A stretch of DNA of 64,000 nucleotides from CAVPJW01 sp963705525 (lineage in GTDB: Bacteria; Acidobacteriota; Vicinamibacteria; Vicinamibacterales; CAVPJW01). Under the pieces are notes generated by a model, which was not told the origin of the DNA, ran no database searches, and was given only the letters and a program-made list of their open reading frames with translations. Position 1 is the first letter of the stretch. Each line of letters begins with the position of its first letter. Positions 33,711 to 44,164 of this stretch are shown here, piece by piece. A program made the translations under genes and the position numbers. Location of the stretch: contig CAVPJW010000002.1 of assembly GCA_963705525.1 (NCBI GenBank), positions 1,116,001-1,180,000 on the forward strand, written 5' to 3'.

Positions 33711-35273
33711 ATGAACACGCTGGCCGGGCCGCTCGATCGACACGGCGTCACCTCCGCACGGGGCGCCATACCTTGGTTCACCCGAGTGAGCTGGGGCGAA
33801 CCGGCACTGCTCTTTCGCATCGCCCTGATCTGTGTCTTAGTCGCCAGCGTGACCGCGACTCTGGAGGATCCTGACCTCTGGGGCCACATCAAGTTCGGCA
33901 GCGACATTGTGCACCGTCTCGAGATCCCCAAGGTGGCAACCGATTCGTATACCGCGGACCGCCCGTGGATAAACCACGAATGGTTGTCCGAGGTGGTCAT
34001 GTATCTCGGTTATGCCTCCCTGGGCAGCGTGGGAATCGTCGGCGTCAAGAGTCTCTTGGTGCTGGCCTCGATCATCCTCGTGGCCATGTCCCTCAATCGA
34101 TTTCAGCCGGCACCCGTCGTGCGGGATTTCACGATTCTTCTATTCACCGTCGGTGTCTTCCGCCGGATCGAACCGTTCCGGCCTCATGTCTTCTCGATCC
34201 TGCTCTTCGTGTGGCTCCTGCTCGTGATATCGGAAGTTGACCGCGGGCGCCGGAGCTTGGTCGTTGTGCCTCCGCTGATCATGCTCCTCTGGGCCAACCT
34301 ACACGGCGGTTGGATCCTGGGCCTGGGTACGCTGCTTCTCTGGTCTGCGGTGACGCTCGTCGACCGCAGGCATCGCTTCATTTCTCGCGTCGACATCGTC
34401 TCGATGGCGGTTGCCAGCACCGCGGCCACTCTCGTCAACCCGTACGGCATCGGCTTGTGGAAATTCGTCTTTCAGACGGTTCGCTTCGAGCGCCCGGACA
34501 TTCTCGAGTGGTACCCGGTCACCCAGATCCCGCTGAGCGGTTCGGCGCCGTGGATTGTAACGGCGGCGGCGCTGGTCGCGCTGGTGCTCCGGTCGGGGCT
34601 CCCCACGAACCGTGCTGCCCTCGCGGTGGTCGCCGCGCTCGGCGCCGCATCATTTCGGACGAACCGGCTCGATGCCTTCTTCGCCAGTGCCGTCGTGATT
34701 CTGCTCGCGCCGCAGATCGCACGGGTGTGGCCCATTCCCCCGGCGTCCCACACGCTCGCGACCCGTCCGAGAGCCGACGCGGTCATCGCCACACTCTTCG
34801 TCGCGTCACTTCTTGGGGTCATGACGACGATACAGACTTCAAGAAATGCCCGGTGCATGGAGCTGGACTCGACGTGGTTGCCCGAGCCGGAAGCCGCGAT
34901 GTTCGTGAAGTCGAGCCGACTCAAAGGCCGCATGGTGACGTGGTTCGACTGGGGCGAATACGCACTTTGGCACTACTCGCCCGCGGTTCAGGTCTCACTC
35001 GACGGCCGAAGGGAGACGGTGTATTCCTCTGAGCTCTTGGATCTGCACACGCGATTCTTTTTTGCGCAGCCGGGGGGTATGGATCTGCTCAGGAAATTCC
35101 CGTCCGACTATGTGTGGGTGCCTCAGGAATTCCCTGTCGTGCGTGTACTGGAACGGAACGGCTGGTTCAAGATCTTCCACGGAACGAAATCCGTCATCCT
35201 TTCGGCTCGCCCTCAGGCGGCTTCTTTTGAGAACTTTCGAGCAACGGCGCCGCATTGTTTTCCGGGTCCATAG
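33711..35273 (+). CDS. Polytopic membrane protein, GT-C/oligosaccharyltransferase-like
   Basis: A 520-aa protein with about 11 predicted membrane helices and a soluble tail of about 120 residues. The first external loop contains DPDLWGHIKFGSDIVHRLEIP and DRPWINHEWLSE, a DxDxW-like Asp motif and an NHEW signature seen in a family of unannotated GT-C-like proteins that I know only as hypothetical. The soluble part includes GRMVTWFDWGEYALWHYSP and VSLDGRRETVYS. The function is inferred as lipid-linked sugar transfer, with modest confidence. Only 12 bp separate its start from that of the divergent GT87-like gene. Confidence 0.7.
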   Translation: MNTLAGPLDRHGVTSARGAIPWFTRVSWGEPALLFRIALICVLVASVTATLEDPDLWGHIKFGSDIVHRLEIPKVATDSYTADRPWINHEWLSEVVMYLGYASLGSVGIVGVKSLLVLASIILVAMSLNRFQPAPVVRDFTILLFTVGVFRRIEPFRPHVFSILLFVWLLLVISEVDRGRRSLVVVPPLIMLLWANLHGGWILGLGTLLLWSAVTLVDRRHRFISRVDIVSMAVASTAATLVNPYGIGLWKFVFQTVRFERPDILEWYPVTQIPLSGSAPWIVTAAALVALVLRSGLPTNRAALAVVAALGAASFRTNRLDAFFASAVVILLAPQIARVWPIPPASHTLATRPRADAVIATLFVASLLGVMTTIQTSRNARCMELDSTWLPEPEAAMFVKSSRLKGRMVTWFDWGEYALWHYSPAVQVSLDGRRETVYSSELLDLHTRFFFAQPGGMDLLRKFPSDYVWVPQEFPVVRVLERNGWFKIFHGTKSVILSARPQAASFENFRATAPHCFPGP

Positions 35274-35322
35274 CCGGCTGCCGTCGCTAGTCCAGGCCGC
35301 GTCAGCGTCCGATACGCCAATC

Positions 35323-35421
35323 ATGGTCAAGCTTCTCTTCGTCGCGATCGCCGGGCTCATGCTCGTGCTGTTTCTGATGCGCCGCCGCAGCCGGCTGGGA
35401 CGTCGAACACCAAAGTTCTAA
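35323..35421 (+). CDS. 32-aa single-pass membrane micropeptide (copy 1)
   Basis: ATG 35323 to TAA 35421, 32 residues: a hydrophobic helix (residues 4-19) followed by RRRSRL and a basic tail. The pattern predicts an N-out, C-in membrane peptide. I know no family. Residues 10-25 (AGLMLVLFLMRRRSRL) match a second 32-aa peptide at 46065-46163 (AGVTLVLYLLRRRSRL) at 12 of 16 positions. Equal length and shared motif argue that both are real genes. It lies between a membrane protein and the DUF192 gene at the beginning of the Tad region. No strong ribosome-binding site is seen here, unlike at copy 2. Confidence 0.65.
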   Translation: MVKLLFVAIAGLMLVLFLMRRRSRLGRRTPKF

Positions 35422-35433
35422 CCCTTCAGGCGG

Positions 35434-35832
35434 TTGCCAAGCTTCATCTCCCCCCTCTTGAAGGGCGGCAAGCGACCGCTCGTCCTTCAGAACATACGCA
35501 CGGGTCGCGTTGTCGCGAGTTGCATCGAACCGGCATTCGATTCCGAGACGAGGAATCGCGGCCTGCTCGGACGAGACCGACTTGCGCCGGATGCCGCGAT
35601 GATTCTGGCGCCCTGCAAGAGCGTGCACACCTTCTTCATGAGGTTTGCGATCGATATCCTGTTCGTGTCCCGAAATGGGCGTGTGGTCAAAGTAAGGTCG
35701 ACCGTGCCAGCGTGGCGGATTGCGGCGAGTCTCTCCGCGTTTGCTGTCATCGAGATGGCCGCCGGCAGCGCCGACTCACGTGACATCTGCGCCGGCGACT
35801 ACTTGCAGTTCCTGGATTTAGCGGCCAGCTGA
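35434..35832 (+). CDS. DUF192 family protein
   Basis: A 132-aa protein starting with TTG at 35434, or slightly later. The DUF192 core is complete: LVLQNIRTGRVVASCIEPAFDSETRNRGLLGRDRL, SVHTFFMRFAIDILFVSRNGRVVKV and AVIEMAAGSADSRDICAGD. The role of the family is unknown; it often occurs beside Tad/Flp pilus genes in Acidobacteria- and Deltaproteobacteria-like genomes, as far as I recall. No signal peptide is seen, so it is probably cytoplasmic. Confidence 0.82.
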   Translation: MPSFISPLLKGGKRPLVLQNIRTGRVVASCIEPAFDSETRNRGLLGRDRLAPDAAMILAPCKSVHTFFMRFAIDILFVSRNGRVVKVRSTVPAWRIAASLSAFAVIEMAAGSADSRDICAGDYLQFLDLAAS

Positions 35833-36093
35833 CCGTTCCTGCCCGGCCTCTCTGGTCGATTCCCCAGCCCTACTCAGATCAACCCGGGAGTTCTATCTAC
35901 CTCAGCAGGGAGTTTCCCGGCTGCGTAACGTCTTTTTGGGGGCAGAGATCATCCTAAGCAATTGATATCAAGTGCGATAGACGCCAAACCCAACCGTTCA
36001 AATACTGGCATCCCCATTGCTGAGGTAAGTCCCGGACGCCTGGGACACCGGGCAATCGATGGAGCGGCACGTACACGGCTCCTTGGGAGGTTG

Positions 36094-36399
36094 ATGGCCG
36101 AACGACGTCGCTATCCAAGATTGCTGCTCCGGGACGGCTGGGAGAGTCAACTCGAGGTCCTGACGGAAGTCGAAGTTGTCGCCTCGAGTCCCAACGAGAT
36201 CTCGGTGGTCACCGCGGCTCCCGCGATTCTCGGAGAAGTGCTCACGCTCGAGTTGACGGATGTCGATGACGCCGAACCCATCGAAGTTCGCGTGCTCGAC
36301 AGTCACCCGGTTGTCGTGAGGGGCCAGATTCAGCAACGCATCCGACTCGAAGTGGTCAGAGGCACCGCCCAAACGCGCGGCCGCGAAATGAGGGGTTGA
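36094..36399 (+). CDS. PilZ-like protein, first of a pair
   Basis: A 101-aa protein from the ATG at 36094, which has GGGAGG upstream; the longer frame to 35962 has no conserved character. It begins MAERRRYPRLLLRDGWESQL, resembling the RxxxR switch of PilZ domains, followed by a beta-barrel-like sequence. The second PilZ motif, (D/N)xSxxG, is degenerate (SPNEISVV), so cyclic-di-GMP binding is uncertain. It is followed 6 bp later by another PilZ-like gene and then the flp pilin. Confidence 0.65.
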   Translation: MAERRRYPRLLLRDGWESQLEVLTEVEVVASSPNEISVVTAAPAILGEVLTLELTDVDDAEPIEVRVLDSHPVVVRGQIQQRIRLEVVRGTAQTRGREMRG

Positions 36400-36405
36400 C
36401 CGGAC

Positions 36406-36735
36406 ATGGAGGGGGCGAACGGACGAATCAGGGCGCAGCGTCGATCGCGCCGCGGCGTGCTCAAGCGCGTGCTGCCCGTGAAAGCGCTCGAGCTGAGCCC
36501 GGGGGGCTGTCTGCTCGAGGTGCACTCGCCTATTCAGGTGCCAGTTGTTGGTGCCCTGACCGTCACGAACGAACACGGCACACACAGCGACGACGTGAGG
36601 TTGTCACGGTGCGTGCCGATTGAAGGAACGCGTCCGATCTTCCGGGCTGCAGCCGAATTCCTGTGGATTCGCCGACCCGGTCGCCAGTCGATTCGGCGAA
36701 TGGTGCAACAGCTTCAGGACGGAATCGCGCCCTGA
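36406..36735 (+). CDS. PilZ-domain protein, second of a pair
   Basis: A 109-aa protein that resembles its upstream neighbour in size and layout. It has a basic N-terminus (RAQRRSRRGVLKRVLPV) and ALELSPGGCLLEVHSPI, which fits the LSxGG element of PilZ domains that contact cyclic-di-GMP. A C-terminal helix follows (RQSIRRMVQQL). Placement just before the pilin suggests that it tunes Tad pilus output to the second messenger, an inference from context. Confidence 0.68.
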   Translation: MEGANGRIRAQRRSRRGVLKRVLPVKALELSPGGCLLEVHSPIQVPVVGALTVTNEHGTHSDDVRLSRCVPIEGTRPIFRAAAEFLWIRRPGRQSIRRMVQQLQDGIAP

Positions 36736-36781
36736 TGAACAACGACGTATGGATACCGACGGACGAACCGGTGGGCGCCCG

Positions 36782-36988
36782 ATGACGACACTGTTTTCGC
36801 GGCTGCTTCTTGAAGACTCCGGACAGGACGTGGTCGAGTACGCCCTCATCGCTCTCTTCGTGGGGATCGCGGGCGCAGCAGTCGTACGGTTCATACCCAG
36901 CGACATCTTCAACACGTATTCGAGTTGGACGGACCCGAATTCCGGCGTCCCGAGTCTCTGGGATACGCCGGCACCAGGAGCGAGCTAA
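36782..36988 (+). CDS. flp: Flp/Fap pilin subunit
   Basis: A 68-aa prepilin. The leader MTTLFSRLLLEDSG ends at a Gly, followed by QDVVEYALIALFVGIAGAAVV, which fits the Flp processing site (Gly, then Glu at +5 with Tyr). The processed peptidase product would be about 54 aa with one hydrophobic helix and a C-terminal region ending in DTPAPGAS. It is the structural subunit of the Tad pilus; only one pilin gene is present here. The prepilin peptidase gene follows at once. The start is set by the typical short leader. Confidence 0.92.
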   Translation: MTTLFSRLLLEDSGQDVVEYALIALFVGIAGAAVVRFIPSDIFNTYSSWTDPNSGVPSLWDTPAPGAS

Positions 36989-36990
36989 TC

Positions 36991-37509
36991 GTGCTGATCG
37001 ACACAACGCTCGCAATCGCCGTGCTGCTGGGCGTTATCGCCTGCGCCTGGGATCTTTCGACCGCTCGGATCCCGAACGTGCTGACGTTTGGCGCGACGGT
37101 GATCGCCCTGCCCGTGCTCTACGTGCACGGCGGGATGCCGGCGATCGGCCTGGGCCTGGCGGGTGCTCTCGTTGGCCTGGCTCTCTTCTTTCCCTACTTC
37201 GCGCTCGGCGGCCTCGGTGCCGGCGACGTGAAGCTACTGGCCGCGCTCGGGATGTGGATGGGCCCGGGCATGACTCTGTGGACGGCCATCTTTGCGTCCA
37301 TTGCCGGGGGGGCGATGGCGCTCGTCGTCGCGCTGTCGCGCGGCTACCTGCGTCAGGCGCTCGCCAACCTGCGGCTGCTGCTCACGCACTGGCGCGTGGC
37401 CGGTGTCCGGCCGCTCGACGAGCTCACGCTCGACAACAACCGTTCAGTGAGACTCCCTTACGCCCTTCCAATCTTGACCGGAGTGCTGATGACGATATGG
37501 CTGCGATAA
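36991..37509 (+). CDS. cpaA: Tad prepilin peptidase (CpaA/TadV, A24 family)
   Basis: A 172-aa inner-membrane aspartic peptidase that processes Flp and pseudopilins. The GTG at 36991 follows the flp stop by 2 bp and has AGGAG upstream. The two catalytic aspartates are visible in CAWDLSTARIPN and in the GxGD motif GLGAGDVKLLAALG. About five hydrophobic segments are present and there is no N-methyltransferase domain, as usual in TadV. The end overlaps tadE by 13 bp. Confidence 0.92.
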   Translation: MLIDTTLAIAVLLGVIACAWDLSTARIPNVLTFGATVIALPVLYVHGGMPAIGLGLAGALVGLALFFPYFALGGLGAGDVKLLAALGMWMGPGMTLWTAIFASIAGGAMALVVALSRGYLRQALANLRLLLTHWRVAGVRPLDELTLDNNRSVRLPYALPILTGVLMTIWLR

Positions 37510-37940
37510 CACGTCTCCGAGCCGGCATCCGTAGAGAACGAGGCAACGCCGTCCTCGAATTGGCGCTGACGCTGCCCCTGCTGCTGCTGGTGGTCATGGG
37601 CATGTTCGACTTCGGTCTCATGTTTCAGCGGTACGAGCTCATTACGAATGCCGCGCGCGAAGGCGCACGGATTGGCGTCCTGCCCGGCTACACGACGACG
37701 GACGCACAGAACCGGGCGCTTCAGTACCTCTCCTCGGCGAACTTGACCGGAGCGAGTGTGTCCGCGACAACGTCCACGATCAACGTGGGCACACCATCGA
37801 CTCCAACCACTGCGGTGACAGTGACGGTGACCTACACCCACAATTTCTTGTGGATCGGTCCGATCATCAAGCTCTTCGGCGGGACTCTTGGATCAAACAC
37901 GCTGACAGCGATCAGTACTATGCGACAGGAAGCCAGTTGA
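37497..37940 (+). CDS. tadE: TadE-type pseudopilin
   Basis: A 147-aa protein from the ATG at 37497. The N-terminus RRERGNAVLELALTLPLLLLVVMGMFDFGLMF is the TadE signature: a short basic leader, Gly, then Glu at +5 (GNAVLEL), followed by a hydrophobic helix. ITNAAREGARIGVLPGY is also typical. The C-terminal periplasmic part is Thr/Ser-rich. TadE-like pseudopilins are processed by TadV and needed for pilus assembly. Confidence 0.9.
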   Translation: MAAITRLRAGIRRERGNAVLELALTLPLLLLVVMGMFDFGLMFQRYELITNAAREGARIGVLPGYTTTDAQNRALQYLSSANLTGASVSATTSTINVGTPSTPTTAVTVTVTYTHNFLWIGPIIKLFGGTLGSNTLTAISTMRQEAS

Positions 37941-37952
37941 TGTAGTCGCCGG

Positions 37953-37987
37953 GACACTTTTGTAAGAACGGCGACACATTCGTAAGA
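37953..37987 (+). promoter_or_regulatory. Tandem 15-bp direct repeat upstream of cpaB
   Basis: GACACTTTTGTAAGA (37953-37967) and GACACATTCGTAAGA (37973-37987) agree at 13 of 15 positions and are spaced exactly 20 bp apart, about two helical turns. They fill the 71-bp gap between tadE and cpaB, just before the AAGAGGAG ribosome-binding site. This spacing fits a dimeric regulator binding on one face of the DNA, but no regulator is identified. Confidence 0.5.
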
Positions 37988-38011
37988 GACGCCAGACTAA
38001 GAGGAGTTCAC

Positions 38012-38863
38012 ATGGATCGTCGGACCAGAACCGTCATCGTCGTCGCCATCGCGCTCCTGATGGCCACCCTCGCCAGCGCGGGCGTGTATCGCGCCGTGCA
38101 GAGGATTCCCGTCCGCGAGGTGGAGGTCGCGACGAGCTACGCCGTGGTCGCCGCCGAGGCGATGCCCGTCGGCACGCTGCTCCGCAAGGAGCAGCTCAGG
38201 CTCGTCGCCTGGCCGGCCGCGAGCCCGGTGCAGGGCGGGTTCGACGCCGTTGAGAAGGCGGTCGGGCGCGGACTGATCCAGCAGGTTGCCGAGAACCAGC
38301 CGATCACCGAGTCGATCCTCGCGGCGGTCGGAGCCGGCGGCGGGCTGCCTCCCACGATTCCTCAGGGCATGCGCGCGATGTCGGTGCGCGTCAATGACGT
38401 CATCGGTGTCGCTGGCTTCGCCGTGCCGGGCACGCGCGTTGATGTCATCGTCACGCTGAATCCGATCGGGACCACCCCGGGCATGTCGCGTGTGGTCTTG
38501 AGCAACATCGAAGTCCTGGCGGTCGGCACACTCACCGATCAGCAGAAGGCCAAAGAAGGCGAGGCCATTCCGTCCACCGTCGTCACCCTCAAGGTGACAC
38601 CGGAAGATGCCGAGCGGATTGCTCTCGCGGAATCCGCAGGCAAGCTCACACTCGTGCTTCGTAACCCGCTTGACGGGATGCCCGCCGAAACGCGTGGGAT
38701 TCGCATGGCGGGGTTGATGGGTGCGCCCGAACCACCGCCCGTCATCAAGTCCGTGCAAGGTCAGCGCGTCGCCGTTCCGAGGCCGACTCCCCCAGCACCG
38801 GCCAAGATCTACTCCGTCGAGGCCATTCGTGCGGCCAAACGAACAGAGGAGACTGTCCGCTAA
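38012..38863 (+). CDS. cpaB: Flp pilus assembly protein CpaB/RcpC
   Basis: A 283-aa periplasmic protein anchored by one N-terminal helix (about 8-28). The SAF/beta-clip region contains VVAAEAMPVGTLLRKEQLRLVAWP and the block FDAVEKAVGRGLIQQVAENQPITESILA. VRVNDVIGVAGFAVPGTRVDVIVTLNP is the C-terminal signature of the RcpC/CpaB domain. It has a good Shine-Dalgarno (AAGAGGAG). Its TAA overlaps the cpaC ATG by 1 bp. It supports secretin assembly in Tad systems. Confidence 0.94.
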   Translation: MDRRTRTVIVVAIALLMATLASAGVYRAVQRIPVREVEVATSYAVVAAEAMPVGTLLRKEQLRLVAWPAASPVQGGFDAVEKAVGRGLIQQVAENQPITESILAAVGAGGGLPPTIPQGMRAMSVRVNDVIGVAGFAVPGTRVDVIVTLNPIGTTPGMSRVVLSNIEVLAVGTLTDQQKAKEGEAIPSTVVTLKVTPEDAERIALAESAGKLTLVLRNPLDGMPAETRGIRMAGLMGAPEPPPVIKSVQGQRVAVPRPTPPAPAKIYSVEAIRAAKRTEETVR

Positions 38864-40302
38864 TGCTGAACTCAAGAGTCGCGCGTACGCTCGTCGTTTC
38901 GTTCGCCGCGGTCACGCTCGCGCAGGCCCTGACCGTCTCCGTAGCCGGACAGGGATCCTCAGCCGGTGCGTCCGCCATGCAGGCGCCAATGGCGAGCGCT
39001 ATCAAGCGAGTCCCGCTCACTGCCGGACGATCGGTCGTCGAGACGACGGACTTCGACATTCAGCGGATCGCAATCACGAACCCGGAAATTGCGGATGCCG
39101 TCGTCGTTCAGCCCCGAGAGATTCTCATCGACGGCAAGGCTCCCGGTACGGTCAGCCTGATTGTGTGGGGACCCACTGGCCGCGTGAGCTATGACATCGT
39201 CGTCGAGCAGCCGGTCACGTATCTCCAGCAGTTGCTGGATCAGCTCTTCCCGGGCGAGGGCATTCACGTCAACGTCAACCCCGACTCGACCGTGCTCTCA
39301 GGCCAGGTTTCGAGCACGAGCATCATGCTGCGCGCCGGCGAGCTCGCCACTGCGGCGGCGCCGAAGGCGGCGATCGTCAACATGCTCCAGGTCCCGGGCG
39401 GCTCCGAGAGCCAGCAGGTCATGCTGCAAGTGCGGTTCGCCGAAATCAATCGGCGGGCTCTCACCGAACTGGGTCTGAACCTCTTCGCCACGCGTCAGCG
39501 ATTCCTCGCGCGTTCGACCACTCAACAGTTCGCCGGACCGGATTTCGACGCGGATTCGGTCAGCCCCGGTCAGAGTGCCGGCTCTGGACTGGTCTTCAGC
39601 GACTTCCTGAATTTGTTCTTCTTCGATCGCCAGGAAGGGATCGGCGGCGTCCTGAAAGCGCTTCGGACCAAGGGCGCCTTCCAGAGCCTGGCCGAACCTA
39701 ACTTGATCGCCTACAACGGACAGGAAGCGAGTTTCCTGGCGGGCGGCGAAGTGCCCATTCCTGTCGTGCAAGGTGCGACGGGCACCGTCACCATCGTGTT
39801 CAAGGAGTTCGGCATCCGCCTGACCTTCACGCCGACGATTGCCGGCGACGTGATCCGGCTCAAGGTCAAGCCGGAGGTGAGCTCGCTCGATTTCACCAAC
39901 GGCATCATCCTCCAGGGATTCCGCATTCCGGCGCTCTCGACGCGGCGCGCCGAAACCGATGTGGAGCTCCGGGATGGCCAGTCGTTCGCCATCGCCGGCC
40001 TGCTCGACAATTTGTCACAAGAGGATAAAGCGGCGATTCCGATTCTCGGCAGCCTGCCGATTCTCGGACCGATCTTCAAGAGCAAATCCGATCGGCGCGA
40101 GCAGACCGAGCTGATGGTGCTCATCACGCCACGGCTCGTGCGTCCGCTCGATCCCGACGAAGTGCCGCCGCTCCCAACCGAGCCGTCGAGATTCCTCCCG
40201 CCCAGCGAAGGCGTGGGCCACGCCATGCAGGGGGGAGGCGGAACGATCGACGCGCCCCAGTCGCAACCCCAGCAACCCCCGGTCAGTGGTGGAAAACGGT
40301 AA
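38863..40302 (+). CDS. cpaC: Tad secretin CpaC/RcpA
   Basis: A 479-aa outer-membrane pore of the Tad pilus. The signal peptide (about 1-30) is followed by the BON/N0-like domain with ITNPEIADAVVVQPREILIDGKAPGTVSLIVW. The secretin core has VMLQVRFAEINRRALTELGLN, ALRTKGAFQSLAEPNLIAYNGQEASFLAGGE, FGIRLTFTPTI and LRDGQSFAIAGLLDN, and ends in ELMVLITPRLVRPLDPDEV. The Pro/Gly-rich tail is typical. The secretin channel domain is distinct from PilQ of the type IVa system in the same window, so two pilus systems use separate pores. Confidence 0.95.
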   Translation: MLNSRVARTLVVSFAAVTLAQALTVSVAGQGSSAGASAMQAPMASAIKRVPLTAGRSVVETTDFDIQRIAITNPEIADAVVVQPREILIDGKAPGTVSLIVWGPTGRVSYDIVVEQPVTYLQQLLDQLFPGEGIHVNVNPDSTVLSGQVSSTSIMLRAGELATAAAPKAAIVNMLQVPGGSESQQVMLQVRFAEINRRALTELGLNLFATRQRFLARSTTQQFAGPDFDADSVSPGQSAGSGLVFSDFLNLFFFDRQEGIGGVLKALRTKGAFQSLAEPNLIAYNGQEASFLAGGEVPIPVVQGATGTVTIVFKEFGIRLTFTPTIAGDVIRLKVKPEVSSLDFTNGIILQGFRIPALSTRRAETDVELRDGQSFAIAGLLDNLSQEDKAAIPILGSLPILGPIFKSKSDRREQTELMVLITPRLVRPLDPDEVPPLPTEPSRFLPPSEGVGHAMQGGGGTIDAPQSQPQQPPVSGGKR

Positions 40303-40323
40303 CTCGAACACGAAAGGTCAGCT

Positions 40324-41610
40324 ATGACTCCCCAAGCGAGATCGCAAATGCTCACACGCACCACGAAAGCCCGGTCGGAACAGGGCGCGATCGTCCTCCA
40401 CGTCGCGCTCGCATTGCTCGCGCTGCTCGCCTTCGGCGCGTTCGTGGTGGACTACGGCGTGCTCTGGGTCAGCCGCGGCCAGGCTCAGAACGCCGCGGAT
40501 GCCGCAGCGTTTGCGGCGGCAACGGCCTTGTCGCTGGACACACCGCCCGTGGGTGGCACCAGCGGGCCGGCCAAGGCCGCGGCCACGGCCTTCGCCGCCA
40601 AGAACGCCATCTGGGGTACGTACCCGAGCGCCGGCGACATCGACGTGGTGACGAGCTACGACGGGTTCAACTGCCCGTCCAATCTCCCCACGGCCACGCT
40701 GGGCAACAACTGCGTCAGGGTCGACGTGTTCCGCGGCACGCCGGACCGAAGCGGCGCCGGCACACGCGGTCCGGCGCTGCCGGTCTTCTTCGCGCGTCTC
40801 GTCGGCCTCAACCAGCAGGGTATCCGCGCGACCTCGATGGGTCAGTCGGCTCCTGGAGACCTGCCGAACGACGCGCGGCCGTGGGCGATCCTGGACAAGT
40901 TCACGGACTCGAACGGGAACGGCAAGTACGACGTTGATGAGCCGTACACCCCGCCCTCGCAGCCTGGTACCACGGGCTATACGACGGCCGACTTCGGCAC
41001 GCAGATCAACCTGGACGGCGACGAAACATCCTACACCAACGAGTGGCGCGGTGAAGTGTGCCTCGAGGGCAACTGCAGCAGCTACGACTCGTACGAGGAG
41101 TTCATTACCGACGGCTACGACGGCAAGGTGCCTATCGCGTCGGCGAGCACGACCTGCGGCAGCTCGGCCAACCTCTCGAGTGGGTGTGTCGAGATCATCG
41201 ACATCAACACCTCGGCGGGTTCAGGCCATTCATGCCACAACACGTCGCGTACCCAGAACGGGGTGCAGGATCTGATCGCGAAGGACTCAGGCGCGTCGTG
41301 GGATACATCCAAGAAGTGCGTGGTGAACAGCAACAAGTCCTTTAGCCCGCGCATCGTGCCGATTCTCATTCTCGACACGAAGGCGTACAAGGACGCCGCC
41401 GCGAGCTGCGGATCGAAGAACCCGGTGGGCAAGGTGGTCAATATCGCGGGCCTCTTCGTCGAAGGCATCAAGACCGGAGACGCGGGCAAGGTGGAACAGG
41501 TGTACGGCCGTCTGTGCAACTACCCGACGAGCAAGTTGGCGAATACGAGCTCGGGTACGAAGGTGCAGCCGTCCTCGTCGTTCCTGAAATGCACGCGGCT
41601 GGCGAGATAG
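40324..41610 (+). CDS. tadG: TadG-like pilus assembly protein
   Basis: A 428-aa protein. The N-terminus has the TadE/TadG pattern EQGAIVLHVALALLALLAFGAFVVDYGVLWVSRGQAQNAADAAAFAAATAL, a hydrophobic helix followed by the conserved NAADAAA stretch. The C-terminal part is secreted, with at least seven cysteines and many Gly, Asp and Ser residues (CEGNCSSYDSYEEF-like, STTCGSSANLSSGCVEII), so it is probably disulfide-bonded. A calcium-binding-like DSNGNGKYDVDEPYT occurs at about residue 200. Full VWA motifs of classical TadG are not evident. Confidence 0.85.
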   Translation: MTPQARSQMLTRTTKARSEQGAIVLHVALALLALLAFGAFVVDYGVLWVSRGQAQNAADAAAFAAATALSLDTPPVGGTSGPAKAAATAFAAKNAIWGTYPSAGDIDVVTSYDGFNCPSNLPTATLGNNCVRVDVFRGTPDRSGAGTRGPALPVFFARLVGLNQQGIRATSMGQSAPGDLPNDARPWAILDKFTDSNGNGKYDVDEPYTPPSQPGTTGYTTADFGTQINLDGDETSYTNEWRGEVCLEGNCSSYDSYEEFITDGYDGKVPIASASTTCGSSANLSSGCVEIIDINTSAGSGHSCHNTSRTQNGVQDLIAKDSGASWDTSKKCVVNSNKSFSPRIVPILILDTKAYKDAAASCGSKNPVGKVVNIAGLFVEGIKTGDAGKVEQVYGRLCNYPTSKLANTSSGTKVQPSSSFLKCTRLAR

Positions 41611-41639
41611 CCCGGGAAAGCTCCCCACATCAGGAGACC

Positions 41640-42818
41640 ATGTTTGCAATAAGTCTGATTCTCGTTGGGTCGAGTGACCGTCACCTTGAAGACGTCCTTC
41701 GGAACGTGGGATCGCGGGTCACCGCGATCCCCGGCTCGGAGCTGGCAACGCTGGCACAGGCGGGGTCCAAGCAGCCTGATGTCATCGTGCTCGACCTGCG
41801 AGATCAGGGTCATATCCCTTCGGCGCTGGCGCAGCTGAAGCGCCAGCATCCCGCGACCGGCACGCTGATCGTCGCACCCAGGCTCGACCCGGCCCTCATG
41901 CTCGAAGCCATGCGGGCCGGCGTGAACGAGTTCGTCACCGATCCGGTAACCGAGGACGAACTCAAGGCTGCCATCGCTCGCGTGATGGCGCAGCGTCCCA
42001 TGACGGCGCCGCTCGGTCAGATTTTCGCGTTCCTCGGCGCCAAGGGCGGCGTCGGCACCACGACGGTATCGGTGAACGTGGCGACGGCCCTTTCGCAAAT
42101 CGAACCCAATTCCACGCTCTTCATCGACCTTCACCTCGCGAACGGCGACGCCGCCGTGTTCATCGGCGCCGAACCGAGGTTCTCGGTGGTGGACGCGCTG
42201 GAAAATACTCACCGGCTCGACGAGGCGTTCTTCAAGAGCCTCGTGGTGAGATCCAAGGCGGGCCTCGACCTCTTGGCATCGTCCGATCGAGCGCTCGTCA
42301 GCCCGGTCGACGTCGGTCGCATCCGCGCCCTGATCGAGTTTGCCGCGCGTCAATATCGGTTCGTCGTGCTCGACCTGCCGCGTTCCGATGCGTCAGTGCT
42401 CGAAGCACTCGATGCCGTTGCCAAGATCACCATCGTTACCAACCAGGAACTGACCGCGGTGCGCGAGTGCGGGCCGGATGGCCATGGCATTTCGACAGCG
42501 CTATGGGCGCGAGCGATTGTCGGTCGTGCTCAGCCGATCGGATCGGCACGCCGAGATCGGCCTCGAGGACATCGAACGGGCCATTGGCAGCTCGCTCAAT
42601 CACTCGTTCCCGAGCGACTACCGTCTGGCCCTGCAGGCACTCAACAAGGGCCGTCCCGTCACACTCGACAACCACAGCGAACTCGCGGCCGCACTCAAGA
42701 AGTTCGCGCGCGATATGGCGGGCGTCTCGGCGCCCGCCGCCGAGCGGAGCAGCGGAGGCCTCTTCGGCCGCCTCACGGGCCGCAAGTCCAGCGACGCCAA
42801 GAAATCGGAGCAGGCTCA

Positions 42819-42822
<4 letters not shown>
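41640..42822 (+). CDS. cpaE: Tad localisation ATPase CpaE/TadZ (one frameshift)
   Basis: A MinD/ParA-type ATPase that places the Tad machine. The start ATG 41640 has CAGGAGA upstream. Residues 1-115 form a receiver-like domain (DVIVLDLRDQGHIPSA, VNEFVTDPVTEDELKAAIARV); the deviant Walker A is FLGAKGGVGTTTVSVNVA, and FVVLDLPRSDASVLEALD is Walker B-like. At 42465 an extra G shifts the frame: NQELTAVR should continue as SAGRMAMAFRQRYGRERLSVVLSR, which is found in the next frame up to 42822. With the base removed the product is about 393 aa. The frameshift is one of ten clustered indels. Confidence 0.88.
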
Positions 42823-44153
<1,331 letters not shown>

Positions 44154-44164
44154 CGGAGCGACCC

